NCBI RefSeq assembly: GCF_019977735.1
Contig: NZ_AP025018.1
Coordinates: 7,382,580 to 7,446,579 of the forward strand
Direction of reading: 5' to 3'
Length of the DNA stretch: 64,000 bases
DNA from: Calothrix sp. PCC 7716
Lineage (GTDB): Bacteria; Cyanobacteriota; Cyanobacteriia; Cyanobacteriales; Nostocaceae
This document shows, one piece after another, positions 63,721 through 64,000 of this stretch. The translations under genes were made by a program, and so were the position numbers. Each line of letters opens with the position of its first letter. Position 1 is the stretch's first letter. A model generated the notes under the pieces. The model made no database searches. It worked only from the letters and a program-made list of their open reading frames with translations, and was not told the DNA's origin.

Positions 63721-64000
63721 TGCCAGGTTGTACCTTCTTTGGTATCAATTAACGTGATACCTTGTGCTTGCAGTTCGTTGCGAATACGGTCGCTTTCGGC
63801 AAAGTTCTTGCTAGTTCTTGCTGCGGTGCGTTGTTTAATTAACTCATCAATTTCCGCATCGCTAAAGCCAGTACTATTAATTTCGTCAACTTCTAACTTG
63901 GCTTCTAAACCAAGAACGTGAGCGAGTGTAACTAATGTATGCCAAGCTATCTGTAGTTCTGCGGTGGGGGATTCGATTTTACCGCCATGTACTAGGATAT
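63711..64000 (-). CDS. cysS: Cysteinyl-tRNA synthetase CysS, C-terminal part (runs off the window)
   Basis: On the minus strand the frame from the right edge reads VHGGKIESPTAELQIAWHTL, then FSDAEIDELIKQRTAARTSK, NFAESDRIRNELQAQGITLI and DTKEGTTWHRM followed by TAA at 63713-63711. LIKQRTAARxxKNFAExDRIRxEL is the anticodon-binding end of cysteinyl-tRNA synthetase, which charges tRNA-Cys. About 96 C-terminal codons are in the window; the catalytic part lies beyond 64000. The natural end is usually ...TEWIR; the last residues (HRM) and the stop come from the tandem ttacatccg repeat. Housekeeping gene. Confidence 0.9.
   Translation of the reverse strand, partial: ILVHGGKIESPTAELQIAWHTLVTLAHVLGLEAKLEVDEINSTGFSDAEIDELIKQRTAARTSKNFAESDRIRNELQAQGITLIDTKEGTTWHRM

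Larger units (their letters stand above)
1..64000. other. GGCGCC as the window's highly iterated palindrome
   Basis: GGCGCC is seen about 105 times by hand count, in coding (often as Gly-Ala codons GGC GCC) and non-coding DNA, against about three expected for DNA of roughly 38% GC. GCGATCGC (HIP1) was not found. Examples: 4241, 7161, 11433, 12334, 19287, 30753, 42702, 53357, 62877. CGCGCG/GCGCGC also appears about 30 times. The palindrome is missing between about 46.9 and 53.35 kb. Confidence 0.85.

Noticed and set aside
1-64000. tRNA or rRNA genes
   Set aside because: No cloverleaf-like segment or conserved rRNA stretch was recognised on either strand.

Overview
The window comes from a heterocyst-forming filamentous cyanobacterium (order Nostocales). 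It carries the heterocyst glycolipid (hgl) polyketide locus with its HgdB/HgdC export proteins, the HgdA-type epimerase and the HetI phosphopantetheinyl transferase. It also has typical cyanobacterial families (WG repeats, DUF4058, H-NOX/HNOBA kinase, giant Ser/Thr-His hybrid kinase). The DNA is AT-rich. The usual cyanobacterial palindrome HIP1 (GCGATCGC) was not seen; instead GGCGCC occurs about once per 600 bp (hand count about 105), and GATC is very rare (about 17). The genus cannot be fixed from this window.

Layout. 0.2-3.6 kb (minus): hgdB-hgdC-hgdA. 4.2-5.5 kb: a ParB-like protein fused to a degenerate DNA-methylase fold. 6.4-22.2 kb (plus): hglE, a small membrane-anchored beta-domain protein, a KR-DH protein, hglD (KS-CLF-AT), hglC (PfaD-like enoyl reductase) and hglB (ACP-thioester reductase). 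HglE/KR-DH/HglD/HglC would build a long hydroxylated acyl chain on ACPs primed by HetI, HglB would release it reductively, and HgdB/C would take part in export. Almost every gap in this operon contains a different palindromic repeat. 22.3-25.7 kb: small hypothetical genes, one frameshifted, then hetI convergent; hetN, expected beside hetI, is absent.

26-37 kb: accessory and housekeeping genes: an amino-acid-type binding protein, a WG-repeat protein, Mn catalase, an HD hydrolase, an extended SDR, rlmN, an H-NOX/HNOBA histidine kinase pair, a MIF-like tautomerase, cobM and lgt, with a candidate small RNA between cobM and lgt. 37.3-42.6 kb: a tightly overlapping operon of a heme-oxygenase-like diiron oxidase, an enolase-superfamily epimerase, a GH3-type acyl-amido synthetase and a membrane protein, followed by a deleted S15-type hydrolase. 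This looks like an undescribed small-molecule pathway. 42.7-47.1 kb: coaD, a coiled-coil protein, an alpha-oxoamine synthase remnant, a KAS III-like enzyme with an altered triad, and a ThDP enzyme.

47.5-53 kb: a 1,824-residue hybrid kinase in a stretch without any GGCGCC. 53.3-60.2 kb: a broken AAA ATPase joined to a truncated vWA/TM/FHA-like protein, a large tubulin-like GTPase, and two small genes. By my reading those two are the N- and C-terminal halves of a second tubulin-like protein that lacks the GTP-binding loop. This is the strongest candidate for an undescribed system. 60.3-63.6 kb: a decayed brnT/brnA toxin-antitoxin pair, pmbA-like and tldD-like genes, and the 3' end of cysS running off the right edge.
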